From Pseudomonadota bacterium (lineage in GTDB: Bacteria; Pseudomonadota; Gammaproteobacteria; Burkholderiales; Burkholderiaceae_E), in NCBI GenBank assembly GCA_023388075.1, contig JAEWGX010000123.1, forward strand, positions 1 to 25,554: a stretch of DNA of 25,554 bases, written 5' to 3'. Both the position numbers and the translations under genes were made by a program. The notes under the pieces are model-generated. The model saw only the letters and a list, made by a program, of their open reading frames with translations. It did no database searches and was not told the origin of the DNA. This document shows positions 1 to 8,518 of the stretch, one piece after another. Each line of letters starts with the position of its first letter. The first letter of the stretch is position 1.

Positions 1-1421
1 CGGTCGCGTCGTCGCGCGAAGCCAGCGCGGCCCGCTGGCGCGCCGCGTTCGAAGCGCGCGCCGCAGCGCTGCCCGGCGCCGGCTCGTGGCTGCCCGCGAT
101 GCGGCGGCGGGCGCTCGCGCGGTTCGCCGAGGAAGGCTGGCCGTCGAACCGGCTGGAGAACTGGAGGCATACCTCGCTCGTCTTCCTGAACGACCTGACC
201 TTCCGGCCCGCCGACGCGCCTTCGGACGGGGTGGTCGCGGACCTGGCTGACGTGGTGGCGGCGCTGCGGCGTGACCAGCAGGCGGAAGACGACGGCGAAG
301 CCGTCGGCGCGGCCCGGGTTGCCGGCGGAGCCGCTGCCGGCAGCGGCTCCGCCGGGCACTGGCTCGTCTTCGTCGACGGCCATCACGTGCCGGCGCTCTC
401 CGCGCCTGGCGCCCTGCCGGGAGGGGCCACGCTGCAGACGTTCGCGCAGCTGTCACCTGCCGAGATCGAGCGGCTGGAGCCGATCTTCGGCGATCCGGCC
501 GACGGGGAAGTGCACGACGCGTTGAACGCGGCGTTCGTCACCGACGGCGCGGTGCTTCGGCTCGACCAGGGCGTGGTGCTGCCGGGGCCGGTGCACCTGG
601 TCTTCATCGCGACGACGCCGGGCGCCTCGAATCACCCGCGCAACCTGGTCGTCGCCGGCGCCGGGGCGCAGGCGACGGTGGTCGAGCACTATGTCGGCAC
701 GACCGGCGCGGACGCGGCGCCGACGCTGACCAACGTGGTCACCCGGGTGCTGGCCGATGCCGACGCGCGGGTCACCCACCTGAAGCTGCAGGAGGAAACG
801 CCCGCGGCCATCCATCTTGCCGTGATCGCGGCCAGCCAGGCGCGCGGTTCACGCTTCGACTCCCACTCCGTCTCGCTCGGCGCGCGGCTTGCCCGCCACG
901 ACATCGGCACGCGGCTGTACGGCGAAGCCAGCGAGGCGCTGCTGAACGGCCTCTTTCACGTGGACGGCCGCCGCCACGTCGACCACCACACTCGCATCGA
1001 CCACGCCAAGCCGCGCGGCACCAGCCGGGAGTTCTACCGCGGCATCCTGGACGATTCGGGCCGCGGGGTGTTCACCGGCCGCATCGTGGTCGCACCGGGT
1101 GCCCTGCGCACCGATGCCGTCCAGCGCGCCGACAGCCTGGTCCTCTCGCCGGGCGCGCAGACCGACGCGCGGCCCGAGCTCGAGATCTATGCCGACGACG
1201 TGAAGTGCGCCCACGGCGCCACGGTGGGGCAGATCGACGAGGCCGCCCTCTTCTACCTGCGCTCCCGCGGACTCGACGAGGCGTACGCGCGCAACGTGCT
1301 CACCTATGCCTTCGCGGCCGAAGCGCTGGGCCGGATCGAGCTCGCGCCGCTGCGCCGGCGCGCGGCCGCCGCCATCCGCGCGAGGCTGCCCGGAGGGGCT
1401 ACCATGGAGGAAATCTCGTGA
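1..1421 (+). CDS. sufD: SufD, Fe-S cluster assembly scaffold subunit (5' end missing)
   Basis: SufD is a component of the SufBC2D complex, which builds Fe-S clusters in the cytoplasm. The reading frame is open from base 3, so the gene starts before the window. The Met at 99 is internal, because the codons before it already read like a SufD N-terminus (LPGAGSWLPAMRRRALARF) and lead into the family-type segment RLENWRHTSL. The C-terminal half is the SufB/SufD beta-helix core. It contains HVDHHTRIDHAKPRGTSREFYRGILDDSGRGVFTGRI and, near the end, DDVKCAHGATVGQIDEAALFYLRSRG, both characteristic of SufD. The stop codon overlaps the GTG start of sufS by 4 bases, which indicates translational coupling. 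sufB and sufC would be expected just upstream. Family assignment is secure; only the exact start is unknown. Confidence 0.95.
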   Translation, partial: VASSREASAARWRAAFEARAAALPGAGSWLPAMRRRALARFAEEGWPSNRLENWRHTSLVFLNDLTFRPADAPSDGVVADLADVVAALRRDQQAEDDGEAVGAARVAGGAAAGSGSAGHWLVFVDGHHVPALSAPGALPGGATLQTFAQLSPAEIERLEPIFGDPADGEVHDALNAAFVTDGAVLRLDQGVVLPGPVHLVFIATTPGASNHPRNLVVAGAGAQATVVEHYVGTTGADAAPTLTNVVTRVLADADARVTHLKLQEETPAAIHLAVIAASQARGSRFDSHSVSLGARLARHDIGTRLYGEASEALLNGLFHVDGRRHVDHHTRIDHAKPRGTSREFYRGILDDSGRGVFTGRIVVAPGALRTDAVQRADSLVLSPGAQTDARPELEIYADDVKCAHGATVGQIDEAALFYLRSRGLDEAYARNVLTYAFAAEALGRIELAPLRRRAAAAIRARLPGGATMEEIS

Positions 1422-2674
1422 CCGCAGCAGCCGTGCTCGAGCCGACCAGCGTCCTGCTCGACCTGGCCGGCGACTTCCCGATCCTGGAGCGCCCGCTGCC
1501 GAACGGCCGGCGACTGGTCTACCTGGACAATGCCGCGACGACGCAGAAGCCGCGGGCGGTGATCGAGGCGGGCTCGGAGTTCTACTGCAACGCCAACGCC
1601 AACATCCATCGCGGCGTCCACTTCCTCTCGCAGCGCGCGACCGATCTCTACGAGGCCGGGCGCGAACGCGTGCGCAGCTTCCTCAATGCGGCGCGCGCCG
1701 ACGAGATCGTGTTCACCCGCGGCACCACCGAGGCGATCAACCTGGTGGCGCAGAGCTGGGGCCGGGCCAACCTCGTGGCCGGCGACGAGATCGTCGTGAC
1801 CGGCATGGAGCACCATTCCAACATCGTTCCGTGGCAGATGCTTGCCGCGCAGGTGGGCGCGCGCATCCGCGTTGCGCCCGTCACCGATGCCGGCGAGGTG
1901 GACCTGCAGGCGTTCGCCGAGCTGCTCGGCCCGCGCACCAGGCTGCTTGCCGTCGGCCACGTCTCCAATGCGCTCGGCACGGTGAACCCGGTCGAGACCA
2001 TGATCCGGCAGGCGCAGGCGGTCGGCGCGCGGGTGCTGGTCGACGGCGCGCAGGCGGTCGCCCACCAGGCGGTCGACGTGCAGGCGCTCGGCTGCGACTT
2101 CTATGCGCTTTCGGGGCACAAGGTGTACGGCCCGACCGGCATCGGTGCGCTCTTCGTGCGGCGCGAGATCCTGGAGGCCATGCCACCCTGGCAAGGGGGC
2201 GGCGACATGATCCTCACCGTGGACTTCGAGGGCAGCACCTGGGCGGACGCGCCGCAGCGGTTCGAGGCGGGCACGCCGGACATCGCCGGCGTCGTGGGGC
2301 TCGCCGCCGCGCTCGACTATGTGACCGGGGTGGGCCTGGCCCGCATCGCCGCGCACGAGCACGAGCTGCTGCGCCAGGCCAACCAGGCGCTCGGCGCGCT
2401 GCCCGGCGTGCGCCTGGTGGGCACCGCGGCGGACAAGTCGGCGATCGTGTCGTTCCTGGTCGACGGCATCCATCCGCACGACCTCGGCACCATCCTGGAC
2501 AGCGAAGGGGTGGCCATCCGCGCCGGCCACCATTGCGCGATGCCGCTCATGACGCGCTTCGGCATACCGGGCACCGCGCGCGCCTCCTTCGCGCTGTACA
2601 ACCGGCCCGAAGACGTGACGGCGCTCGCCGAGGCGATCTCCCGGGCACAGGCGCTCTTCGGGACTGTAGAGTGA
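1418..2674 (+). CDS. sufS: SufS, group II cysteine desulfurase
   Basis: This is a PLP-dependent cysteine desulfurase that takes sulfur from L-cysteine as an enzyme persulfide for Fe-S assembly. The GTG at 1418 was chosen because it overlaps the sufD stop, has a GGAGG seven bases upstream, and gives 418 residues, the normal length for SufS. Visible landmarks are YLDNAATTQKP (from about residue 35), GTTEAINLVA, EHHSNIVPW, and DGAQAVAHQ. The PLP lysine lies in SGHKVYGPTG (Lys235) and the catalytic cysteine in RAGHHCAMP (Cys373). The short RAGHHC loop is the SufS/CsdA (group II) form, not the IscS form. Its stop overlaps the next gene by 4 bases. The neighbouring sufU is the expected sulfur acceptor. 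Confidence 0.97.
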   Translation: MTAAAVLEPTSVLLDLAGDFPILERPLPNGRRLVYLDNAATTQKPRAVIEAGSEFYCNANANIHRGVHFLSQRATDLYEAGRERVRSFLNAARADEIVFTRGTTEAINLVAQSWGRANLVAGDEIVVTGMEHHSNIVPWQMLAAQVGARIRVAPVTDAGEVDLQAFAELLGPRTRLLAVGHVSNALGTVNPVETMIRQAQAVGARVLVDGAQAVAHQAVDVQALGCDFYALSGHKVYGPTGIGALFVRREILEAMPPWQGGGDMILTVDFEGSTWADAPQRFEAGTPDIAGVVGLAAALDYVTGVGLARIAAHEHELLRQANQALGALPGVRLVGTAADKSAIVSFLVDGIHPHDLGTILDSEGVAIRAGHHCAMPLMTRFGIPGTARASFALYNRPEDVTALAEAISRAQALFGTVE

Positions 2675-3174
2675 AGCAACGACAGGCAGGCGCAGGCGCG
2701 ATGGGCAACGGCCATGCAGGCTCGACGGCGGACTTCGGCGGTCTGCGCGAGCTCTACCAGGAAACGATCTTCGACCACAACCGCAAGCCGCGGAACTTCC
2801 GCGCCATGCCGGACGCGGACCACGTGGCCCGGGGCCACAATCCGCTCTGCGGAGACCAGCTCACGGTGTACCTGCGGGTCGCCGACGGCAAGGTGAACGA
2901 GGTGAGCTTCGAGGGTCATGGCTGCGCCATCTCCACCGCTTCCGCCTCGTTGATGACCGAGGCGGTCAAGGGCCGCCCCATCGCGGAGGTCGAGGCGCTC
3001 TTTCGCGATTTCCACGCGCTGCTCACGGACGTGCCCCCGGAGCGCGATTTCGGCAAGCTGCAGGTCCTGGCCGGCGTGCGCGAGTTCCCGGCGCGGGTGA
3101 AGTGCGCGACGCTTGCCTGGCACACCCTGCACAACGCATTGAACGGCACTGGCGGGACCGCACGGACGGAGTAG
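2671..3174 (+). CDS. sufU: SufU, zinc-type sulfurtransferase partner of SufS
   Basis: SufU is a small IscU-fold protein that, in the SufS-SufU pair, accepts the persulfide sulfur from SufS. The sequence has LYQETIFDHNRKPRNF near the N-terminus and the conserved ligands Cys60, Asp62 (LCGD), Cys85 (GHGCAIS) and Cys145 (KCATLAW), numbered from the GTG at 2671. The spacing Cys85-Cys145 is 60 residues. That is close to the long spacing of Bacillus-type SufU and much longer than in IscU, so the SufU insertion is present. The GTG start gives a GTGA overlap with sufS. An ATG at 2701 is the alternative and would remove ten residues before the conserved region. The role follows from family knowledge and gene order. 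Confidence 0.93.
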   Translation: MKQRQAGAGAMGNGHAGSTADFGGLRELYQETIFDHNRKPRNFRAMPDADHVARGHNPLCGDQLTVYLRVADGKVNEVSFEGHGCAISTASASLMTEAVKGRPIAEVEALFRDFHALLTDVPPERDFGKLQVLAGVREFPARVKCATLAWHTLHNALNGTGGTARTE

Positions 3175-3177
3175 AGC

Positions 3178-3759
3178 ATGGGCGATCGGCACGGGGAAGT
3201 GGTGGAAGTGGAACTCACGCGTGATTGCGCGGCGACCATGGTTCCGTGGGGCTCGCCTACCCGGCTGCCGGCGGGCAGCCTCGCGCAGATCACGCAGCGC
3301 CTGGGAGGCAACTTCACGGTCTACATCGGCGGCAACCTCTACCGCATCGCGGGCAAGGATGCCGATGCCCTCGGGCTCGATCCGGAGGATGCCGGCGCCA
3401 CCGGCCTGGAGGAGGACGACGAGACGTCCGGCCCTCCCACGCTGGAATCCGTGGAGTCCGCTGCCTGGCGGCGCCTGGCCACCTGCTACGACCCGGAGAT
3501 ACCGGTGGACATCGTCAACCTCGGCCTGGTGTACCTGTGCCAGGCGATCGAGCTGCCCGACGGCTCCTTCCGCCTCGACGTGCGCATGACGCTCACCGCG
3601 CCGGGCTGCGGCATGGGGACCGCGATCGCCGACGAGGCGCGCCACAAGCTGCGCAGCATCCCGGGGGTCAGCGAGGTCGACGTCGACCTGGTCTGGGACC
3701 CGCCCTGGAGCCGCGAGATGATGAGCGAGGTCGCGCGGCTCGAGCTCGGCATGATGTAG
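3178..3759 (+). CDS. sufT: SufT, SUF-associated MIP18/DUF59 protein
   Basis: This is a 193-residue protein of the long SufT type, implicated in Fe-S protein maturation. The N-terminal third (ELTRDCAATMVPWGSPTRLPAG, then FTVYIGGNLYRIAGKDADALGL) is the extension specific to the long SufT form. A charged linker (EEDDETSGPP) follows, and the C-terminal half is a MIP18/DUF59 domain. That domain has YDPEIPVDIVNLGLVY, TAPGCGMGTAIADEA with its conserved cysteine, and VDVDLVWDPPWSREMMSE. The gene starts three bases after the sufU stop, so it is very probably in the same transcript. SufT is thought to help deliver or mature clusters, but its exact biochemical step is not established for the family. Confidence 0.93.
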   Translation: MGDRHGEVVEVELTRDCAATMVPWGSPTRLPAGSLAQITQRLGGNFTVYIGGNLYRIAGKDADALGLDPEDAGATGLEEDDETSGPPTLESVESAAWRRLATCYDPEIPVDIVNLGLVYLCQAIELPDGSFRLDVRMTLTAPGCGMGTAIADEARHKLRSIPGVSEVDVDLVWDPPWSREMMSEVARLELGMM

Positions 3760-3778
3760 AGCCGCGGAGGACCGGAAA

Positions 3779-4549
3779 ATGGCCTCCATGGCACAGCGCG
3801 TACTCGTCACCGCAGGTGCGGGCGGCATCGGGCAGGCGATCGCGACTCGCTTCGTCGCGGCAGGCGCGCGGGTCCATGTGGCCGATATCGACACCGGGGC
3901 CATCGACCGGCTGCGCGCCACCCAGCCGCAGGTCAGCGCGACCGTCGCGGACGTCGCCCGCCCGCAGGACGTGGCCCGCCTCTTCGACGACGTGAAACGC
4001 GAGCTCGGCGGGCTCGACGTGCTCGTGAACAACGCCGGCATCGCCGGCCCCACCGCTGCGGCCGCGGAGTACCCGTTCTCCGGCTGGCGGGAGGTGATCG
4101 GGGTCAACCTGGACGGCACCTTCCTCGTCACCCAGGGCGCGATCCCGATGCTGCGGAAGTCGGCGCGCGGCTCGATCGTCATCATGTCGTCGGTGGCCGG
4201 GCGGTTCGGATATCCGAACCGCATCGGCTACGCCACCACCAAGTGGGGGCTCGTCGGGTTCGCCAAGACGCTGTCGCTCGAGCTCGGGCAGTACGGCATC
4301 ACGTGCAATGCGATCCACCCGGGCGGCGTCGAAGGCGAACGCGTGCGCAACGTGCTCGCCGCCCGGGCGCGCCTGTCCGGCCGCAGCATCGAGCAGGAGA
4401 CCGAGCTCGCGCTCGCGAACCAGGCGATCAAGAAGTTCGTGGATCCGCAGGACATCGCCGAGCTGATCCTCTTTCTCGCCGGCCCGCACGGCCGCTCCAT
4501 CACCGGTCAATCGATTCCGATCGACGGCGACTCCAAGTCCGCTCAGTAG
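3779..4549 (+). CDS. SDR family NAD(P)-dependent oxidoreductase
   Basis: This is a classical short-chain dehydrogenase/reductase of 256 residues. The Rossmann nucleotide-binding motif is TAGAGGIG (residues 11-18), with NNAG in the middle region, the catalytic Ser at about 137-138 (SSVAGRFG), and the YxxxK pair Tyr151/Lys155 (YATTK). An acidic residue in VADID at the end of the second strand suggests a preference for NAD over NADP. The ATG at 3779 has GGAGGA upstream; a second ATG at 3788 is possible. Only 19 bases separate it from sufT, so it may be read from the suf transcript. Nothing in its sequence ties it to Fe-S assembly, and the substrate cannot be predicted. Confidence 0.9.
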   Translation: MASMAQRVLVTAGAGGIGQAIATRFVAAGARVHVADIDTGAIDRLRATQPQVSATVADVARPQDVARLFDDVKRELGGLDVLVNNAGIAGPTAAAAEYPFSGWREVIGVNLDGTFLVTQGAIPMLRKSARGSIVIMSSVAGRFGYPNRIGYATTKWGLVGFAKTLSLELGQYGITCNAIHPGGVEGERVRNVLAARARLSGRSIEQETELALANQAIKKFVDPQDIAELILFLAGPHGRSITGQSIPIDGDSKSAQ

Positions 4550-4632
4550 CGGTCGCTCGACGGCGGACGAGCGCGCCGACCCGATACGGGCCTTCGCGGC
4601 GGACGCGTGTGGCGATGCATGCTGCGGCGCAC

Positions 4633-4657
4633 CGGGCCGGTTCAACTGACCGGCCCG
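4633..4657. terminator. Symmetric GC hairpin between convergent genes
   Basis: A perfect 9-bp inverted repeat (CGGGCCGGT / ACCGGCCCG) with a 7-base loop lies in the gap between the SDR gene and the convergent regulator gene, 6 bases before the latter's stop codon. It could end transcription from both sides. No T-run follows on either strand, so it is not a textbook intrinsic terminator. Confidence 0.55.
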
Positions 4658-4662
4658 CGCGC

Positions 4663-6774
4663 TCAGTCCATCCCGACGCGCCGCGCACCTTCCCGGAATG
4701 CCGCCTCCCCCGCCTCATCCAGCTTGAAGGCCTGCAGGAAGCTGGCGATGCGGTAGCCGGGGTCCGCCTGCCGCAGGCGCTCGGCGTGCGCCCGGGCCTT
4801 CTCCAGATCGTCTGCGAGCGCGAGGCTGTACGTCGCGATCGCAACGATGTGCGGATGCGCGTTGGGCCGTGCCGCGGCCTTCACCCCCCACTGTCCGGCC
4901 TGGTCGTACTCTCCGAGCCGGACGTGGGCCATGGCGCGGGATCCCAGCATGCCGAACAGCAGCGGATCGAACGGGCTCAGCTCGCGGGAATGGTCGACCG
5001 AGCGGATCGCCGCGTGGGGATCGCCCGCCTGCGACCTCACGAAGGCGAGCGTGTAGTGCGCCATCGCGAAGTTGGGGCTGAGATCGATGGCCTGCTCGAC
5101 CTCCTCGATGGCGCCCGCCATGTCGTTGCGCAGCCAGAGCGCGCGGCCCATCGCCCAGTGCGCCGCAGGGTCGCGGTCATCCGCCATGAGGCCGGTGCCG
5201 GCCGCCCGGTAGGCGAGCTCGATCTCGCGCGCGCGGTCGGCCCAGCCCTGGAAGGCATTCTGCCAATGCGTGAAGGAGAGGCCGGCGTGGGCCCGCGCGA
5301 AGGTGGGATCCAGCCGCACGGCCTGGCGGAAGAAGCGCATCGCCTCGCCGTTCTCCTCCGGGGTGAAGCGGTACATGTGCCAGAGGCCCCGGTGCAGCGA
5401 CTCCCACGCATCGAGGCTGTTCGGCGGCTTGAGCACGGCGCGGTTGCGCTCGATGGTCTCGATCTCGCTGGCGATCGAGGCGACGATGCGGTTGCCAAGC
5501 GCATCCAGCACGAGGAAGGTGTCCGCTTCCCGCAGATCGAATACCTCCGCCCAGACGATGCGCCCGGTTGGCGTCTCCGTCAGCTCCACCGTGACCGAGA
5601 GCCTGCCCTTCTCGCGTCGCACCGATCCGCCGACGACGAAGTCCACCGCCAGCAGGCGCGCCGCCTCGGCCGGTGGCAGGCCGCGCTCGTGCAACGCGAA
5701 GACGGTGCCCTGCGCGATCACGAACAAGCTGCGCAGCTTGGCGAGCCGCGTGATCACGTCGTGGACGAGCGCATCCGCCAGGCCGCCTCGAATGCCGTGC
5801 GGATGTGCGTCGGTGAACGGCATCACCGCGATGGACGCCCGCCGTGCGACCGTCGCGGCCTCGCCGGGGCGAGCCTGGTCCACCACCACGACCCCGGCCG
5901 AGCCTGCGACGCCGGGCGCGCCGCCCCCGCCGGCCGGTTCGGCTACAGCGGCGGGGCTTGCGGCTTCGCCGGCACCAGACCTGCCGGCACGCGCCTGCAC
6001 GCGGGCATCCCGCCAAGCCGCTTCGAGCGCGAGGTCGTCCAGCCCGTCGGCGGCGAAGCGACGGGTCGTCGCCGCCAGATGCGCCTCGGCATCGCGGATG
6101 CGCCCGCGGCGCGCGAGCTCGGCCAGCAGCATCCGGTGCGCGTCGAGCTCGAACGGCTCGAGCTCCAGCCAGCGCTCGAGTCGCTCCAGCCGCTCGTCGC
6201 CGCTCGCGACGGCAGCAAGACGTCGCAGCAGGGCGGCGTGGACATCGCGCAGGCGCCGCCGCTGCGCCACCAACCAGCCGTCGAACGCGGGGCTGCGCTG
6301 GAAGTCGACGCCGTCGAGCAGCTCGCCGCGGAAGCGCTCCGCCAAGTCGCGCAGCCGGTCGGGAGCGAGCCCGTCGAGTCCCTCCACCGAGGCTCTCTGC
6401 ACCTCCACCGCATCGACGAAGCAGTCGGACAGGTCGAGACGGACGGCGTCGCCGTCGGTGAGGACCCGGCGGCGGCCAGGCGTATCCAGCAGGCTGCGCA
6501 GGCGGCTGAGGCACCACCGCAGCTCGCCGCGCGGATCGCTCTGCGCGTCCCAGAGAAGCTCGCACAGTGCCGTGCGTGTCGCGGCGCGCGGCGCCAGCGC
6601 GAGATAGGCGAGCAGGCCGCGCAGCTTGCGCGAAGGCGGCATCGTGAGCGGCTCGCCGCCGTGCGTGAGCGACATCGGCCCGAGCATGGCGATATGCAGG
6701 GACGCGACCGGGGGCGCAAGCGCCACCGGCGATTCCACGCTTCCTCCCACGCCGCCTGCCACGCTCGGCACCAC
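4663..6774 (-). CDS. SARP/BTAD-type regulator with TolB-like domain and TPRs
   Basis: A 703-residue multidomain regulator. Residues from about 25 to 110 form an OmpR-like winged helix (LHIAMLGPMSLTHGGEPL, SRKLRGLLAYLAL, LCELLWD, RWCLSRLRSLL), followed by a BTAD-type helical region to about 240. A glycine/alanine/proline-rich linker follows. Next comes a TolB-like/FlgO-like domain (SIAVMPFTD, ADALVHDVITRLAKL, DFVVGGSVRREKGRLSVTVELTE), and then TPR-like helices (FFRQAVRLDPTFARAHAGL, AIEEVEQAIDLSPNFAMAHYTLAF). Such proteins regulate neighbouring genes, and the ligand is usually unknown. The GTG at 6774 has a GGAG six bases upstream. The gene is divergent from the methyltransferase, its likely target. 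No adenylate cyclase catalytic domain and no membrane segment is visible. Confidence 0.85.
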   Translation of the reverse strand: MVPSVAGGVGGSVESPVALAPPVASLHIAMLGPMSLTHGGEPLTMPPSRKLRGLLAYLALAPRAATRTALCELLWDAQSDPRGELRWCLSRLRSLLDTPGRRRVLTDGDAVRLDLSDCFVDAVEVQRASVEGLDGLAPDRLRDLAERFRGELLDGVDFQRSPAFDGWLVAQRRRLRDVHAALLRRLAAVASGDERLERLERWLELEPFELDAHRMLLAELARRGRIRDAEAHLAATTRRFAADGLDDLALEAAWRDARVQARAGRSGAGEAASPAAVAEPAGGGGAPGVAGSAGVVVVDQARPGEAATVARRASIAVMPFTDAHPHGIRGGLADALVHDVITRLAKLRSLFVIAQGTVFALHERGLPPAEAARLLAVDFVVGGSVRREKGRLSVTVELTETPTGRIVWAEVFDLREADTFLVLDALGNRIVASIASEIETIERNRAVLKPPNSLDAWESLHRGLWHMYRFTPEENGEAMRFFRQAVRLDPTFARAHAGLSFTHWQNAFQGWADRAREIELAYRAAGTGLMADDRDPAAHWAMGRALWLRNDMAGAIEEVEQAIDLSPNFAMAHYTLAFVRSQAGDPHAAIRSVDHSRELSPFDPLLFGMLGSRAMAHVRLGEYDQAGQWGVKAAARPNAHPHIVAIATYSLALADDLEKARAHAERLRQADPGYRIASFLQAFKLDEAGEAAFREGARRVGMD

Positions 6775-6841
6775 GCTCTGCTCCTATGGTTGCAACAGAT
6801 CAGCCCCGGCCACTCGGCGCCCCCGGGCGATCCATTACCGT

Positions 6842-6859
6842 CGCCGGCACCCGCCGGCG
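6842..6859. other. Hairpin in the divergent regulator/methyltransferase gap
   Basis: A perfect 7-bp inverted repeat (CGCCGGC, loop ACCC, GCCGGCG) lies about 25 bases before the methyltransferase start, in the 109-base gap with the divergent regulator. It could be an operator or a leader hairpin. No convincing -35/-10 pair was found in this gap. Confidence 0.3.
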
Positions 6860-6883
6860 GCGCCAAACGAACGGAGAACGGAA

Positions 6884-7780
6884 ATGGATGCAACCACGAC
6901 ACGAACCGGCAACGACGCCACGATGCCGTCGTCCCTCCAGGGACGCGTCGGCGCGGACGCGCCGCTCGGCACGCCTCGCCCGGACCTGCCGGCGATCAAG
7001 ACCCGCCAGAAAGGCGCCTGGTCGTCCGGCGATTATGCGCTGATCGGCACCACGCTGCAGATCGTCGGCGAGGAGCTCTGCGAGGCAATGGACCTGCGCG
7101 CGGGACAGCGGGTGCTCGACGTGGCGGCCGGCAACGGCAACGCCTCGCTCGCCGCCGCCCGCCGCTGGTGCAAGGTCACCGCAACCGACTACGTGCCCGA
7201 GCTCCTCTCGCGGGCCGGGGAGCGCGCGGCGGCCGAGCGCCTCGACATCGCCTTTCGAGAGGCGGACGCGGAGGCCCTGCCGTTCCCGGACGGCTCGTTC
7301 GACGCCGTGGTGTCCACCTTCGGCGTGATGTTCACGCCCGACCAGGCACGCGCGGCCGCGGAGCTCGCGCGGGTGTGCCGCGGGGGCGGCCGGATCGGCC
7401 TGGCGAACTGGACGCCCGAAGGATTCATCGGCCAGCTCTTCAAGACGATCGGCAGGTACGTCCCGCCGCCGGCCGGCCTGATGTCGCCGGCACTCTGGGG
7501 TACCCGCGAGCGCATCGCCGAGCTGTTCGGGACGGAGGCGGCGCTGATCGCGTCGGAAAAGCGCCACTTCGTCTTCCGCTATCGATCGCCGGAGCACTGG
7601 CTCGCGGTCTTCCGTGGCTTCTACGGCCCGGTGTTGAAGGCATTCGAGGCGACCGATGCCGGGCGCCGCGTCGAGCTGGAGCGCGAGATGCTCGGCTTGG
7701 TCGAACGCTTCAACCGCGCGCACGACGGCACGATGGTCGTCCCCGGCGAGTACCTCCAGGTGGTGGTTACCCGCCAGTGA
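6884..7780 (+). CDS. Class I SAM-dependent methyltransferase
   Basis: A 298-residue cytoplasmic methyltransferase of the UbiE/Methyltransf_11 type. Motif I is LDVAAGNGNASLAAA (around residues 78-92). It is followed by the acidic end of strand 2 (VTATDYVPEL), READAEALPFPDGSFDAVVSTFGVMF (motifs II/III) and a post-motif hydrophobic strand (RIGLANW). The ATG at 6884 is preceded by a purine-rich CGGAGAACGGAA. The frame stays open further upstream, but that part runs into the divergent gene and is not family-like. The substrate is unknown. Its head-to-head position with the BTAD regulator suggests that protein controls it. The exported cupin gene follows after 66 bases. Confidence 0.88.
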   Translation: MDATTTRTGNDATMPSSLQGRVGADAPLGTPRPDLPAIKTRQKGAWSSGDYALIGTTLQIVGEELCEAMDLRAGQRVLDVAAGNGNASLAAARRWCKVTATDYVPELLSRAGERAAAERLDIAFREADAEALPFPDGSFDAVVSTFGVMFTPDQARAAAELARVCRGGGRIGLANWTPEGFIGQLFKTIGRYVPPPAGLMSPALWGTRERIAELFGTEAALIASEKRHFVFRYRSPEHWLAVFRGFYGPVLKAFEATDAGRRVELEREMLGLVERFNRAHDGTMVVPGEYLQVVVTRQ

Positions 7781-7846
7781 ACCGAACCGCCCGCAGCACC
7801 GGCGTCATTCACCGATCCACCCTCTGAATCGCTCAGGAGAGCAGCC

Positions 7847-8416
7847 ATGTACCAGACGACCAGATCCAACCTTGCCGCCCGTGCCCGATCGTTCGGGCGC
7901 GGCCGACGCGCAGCCGCTCGCTTGGCGAGCCTTCGCATCGCCCAAACGTTCCTTGCGGTCGCCGCCGGCGCCGCGGCGGGTGCGCTCGCCGTCGCAGCGC
8001 CCGCCGCGCTGGCCGCGGACGCGCATCACACCGTCGTTCCAGTCGATTCCGTGAAGTGGGGACCGGCGCCGCCCTCGCTGCCGCCCGGCGCGCAGGCGAG
8101 CGCCCTGCTGGGAAGCCCGGCCAAGCCCGGGCCCTTCGTCCTGCGGCTGCGTTTCCCGCACGGCTTCGTGGTCCCGCCGCACCGCCACTCCAAGGACGAG
8201 ATGGTGACGGTCATCTCCGGCCGGTTCGGTGTATCCGCCGGCGAGCGTGCGGAGCTCGCGCCCCAGAAGCTGCTGCCGGCCGGCAGCTTCGTGCACCTGC
8301 CCGCCGGCATGCCGCACTTCGCGTGGGCCGAAGGCGAGACGGTGGTGCAGATCAACGGCATCGGCCCGTTCGACGTCGTCTACGTGAATCCGGACGACGA
8401 TCCGCGCAAGCCCTGA
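7847..8416 (+). CDS. Exported cupin-domain protein
   Basis: A 189-residue protein with an unusually long, arginine-rich N-region of about 30 residues. A hydrophobic stretch (about 35-51) and a likely signal peptidase site at AALA/AD (about residue 56) follow, so a periplasmic location is inferred. The mature part is a single cupin. Motif 1 is PPHRHSKDEMVTVISG (His112, His114, Glu118), and motif 2 includes FVHLPAGMPHF with the second-motif histidine. These residues normally bind a divalent metal. The start has AGGAG at good spacing. The enzymatic role is unknown; small exported cupins of this type can be oxygenases, isomerases or stress proteins. Confidence 0.82.
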   Translation: MYQTTRSNLAARARSFGRGRRAAARLASLRIAQTFLAVAAGAAAGALAVAAPAALAADAHHTVVPVDSVKWGPAPPSLPPGAQASALLGSPAKPGPFVLRLRFPHGFVVPPHRHSKDEMVTVISGRFGVSAGERAELAPQKLLPAGSFVHLPAGMPHFAWAEGETVVQINGIGPFDVVYVNPDDDPRKP

Positions 8417-8455
8417 CCCGCGCAGCAGGCACGGGCGAGCATCGCCGCCGGCGCA

Positions 8456-8461
8456 TAGAAT
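8456..8461 (+). promoter_or_regulatory. Possible -10 box before aldo/keto reductase
   Basis: TAGAAT (5 of 6 bases of the sigma-70 -10 consensus) lies in the gap before the reductase gene. No recognisable -35 box was found at 16-18 bases upstream, so support is weak. Confidence 0.25.
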
Positions 8462-8518
8462 GAGCGATCGAGGCCGGCGCATCCGCCCGGCATCGCCTGC
8501 TAGGACGGAGTGGCATCG

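Noticed and set aside
2317..4224. A 635-codon open frame on the minus strand
   Set aside because: Antisense to sufS, sufU, sufT and the SDR gene, all of which have unmistakable family motifs; no domain is visible in the antisense product.
4243..7827. A 1194-codon open frame on the plus strand
   Set aside because: It runs antisense to the regulator gene and out of frame with the SDR and methyltransferase genes. Its composition (Arg, Pro, Ala rich) is that of a GC-rich shadow frame, and the real genes show clear domains.
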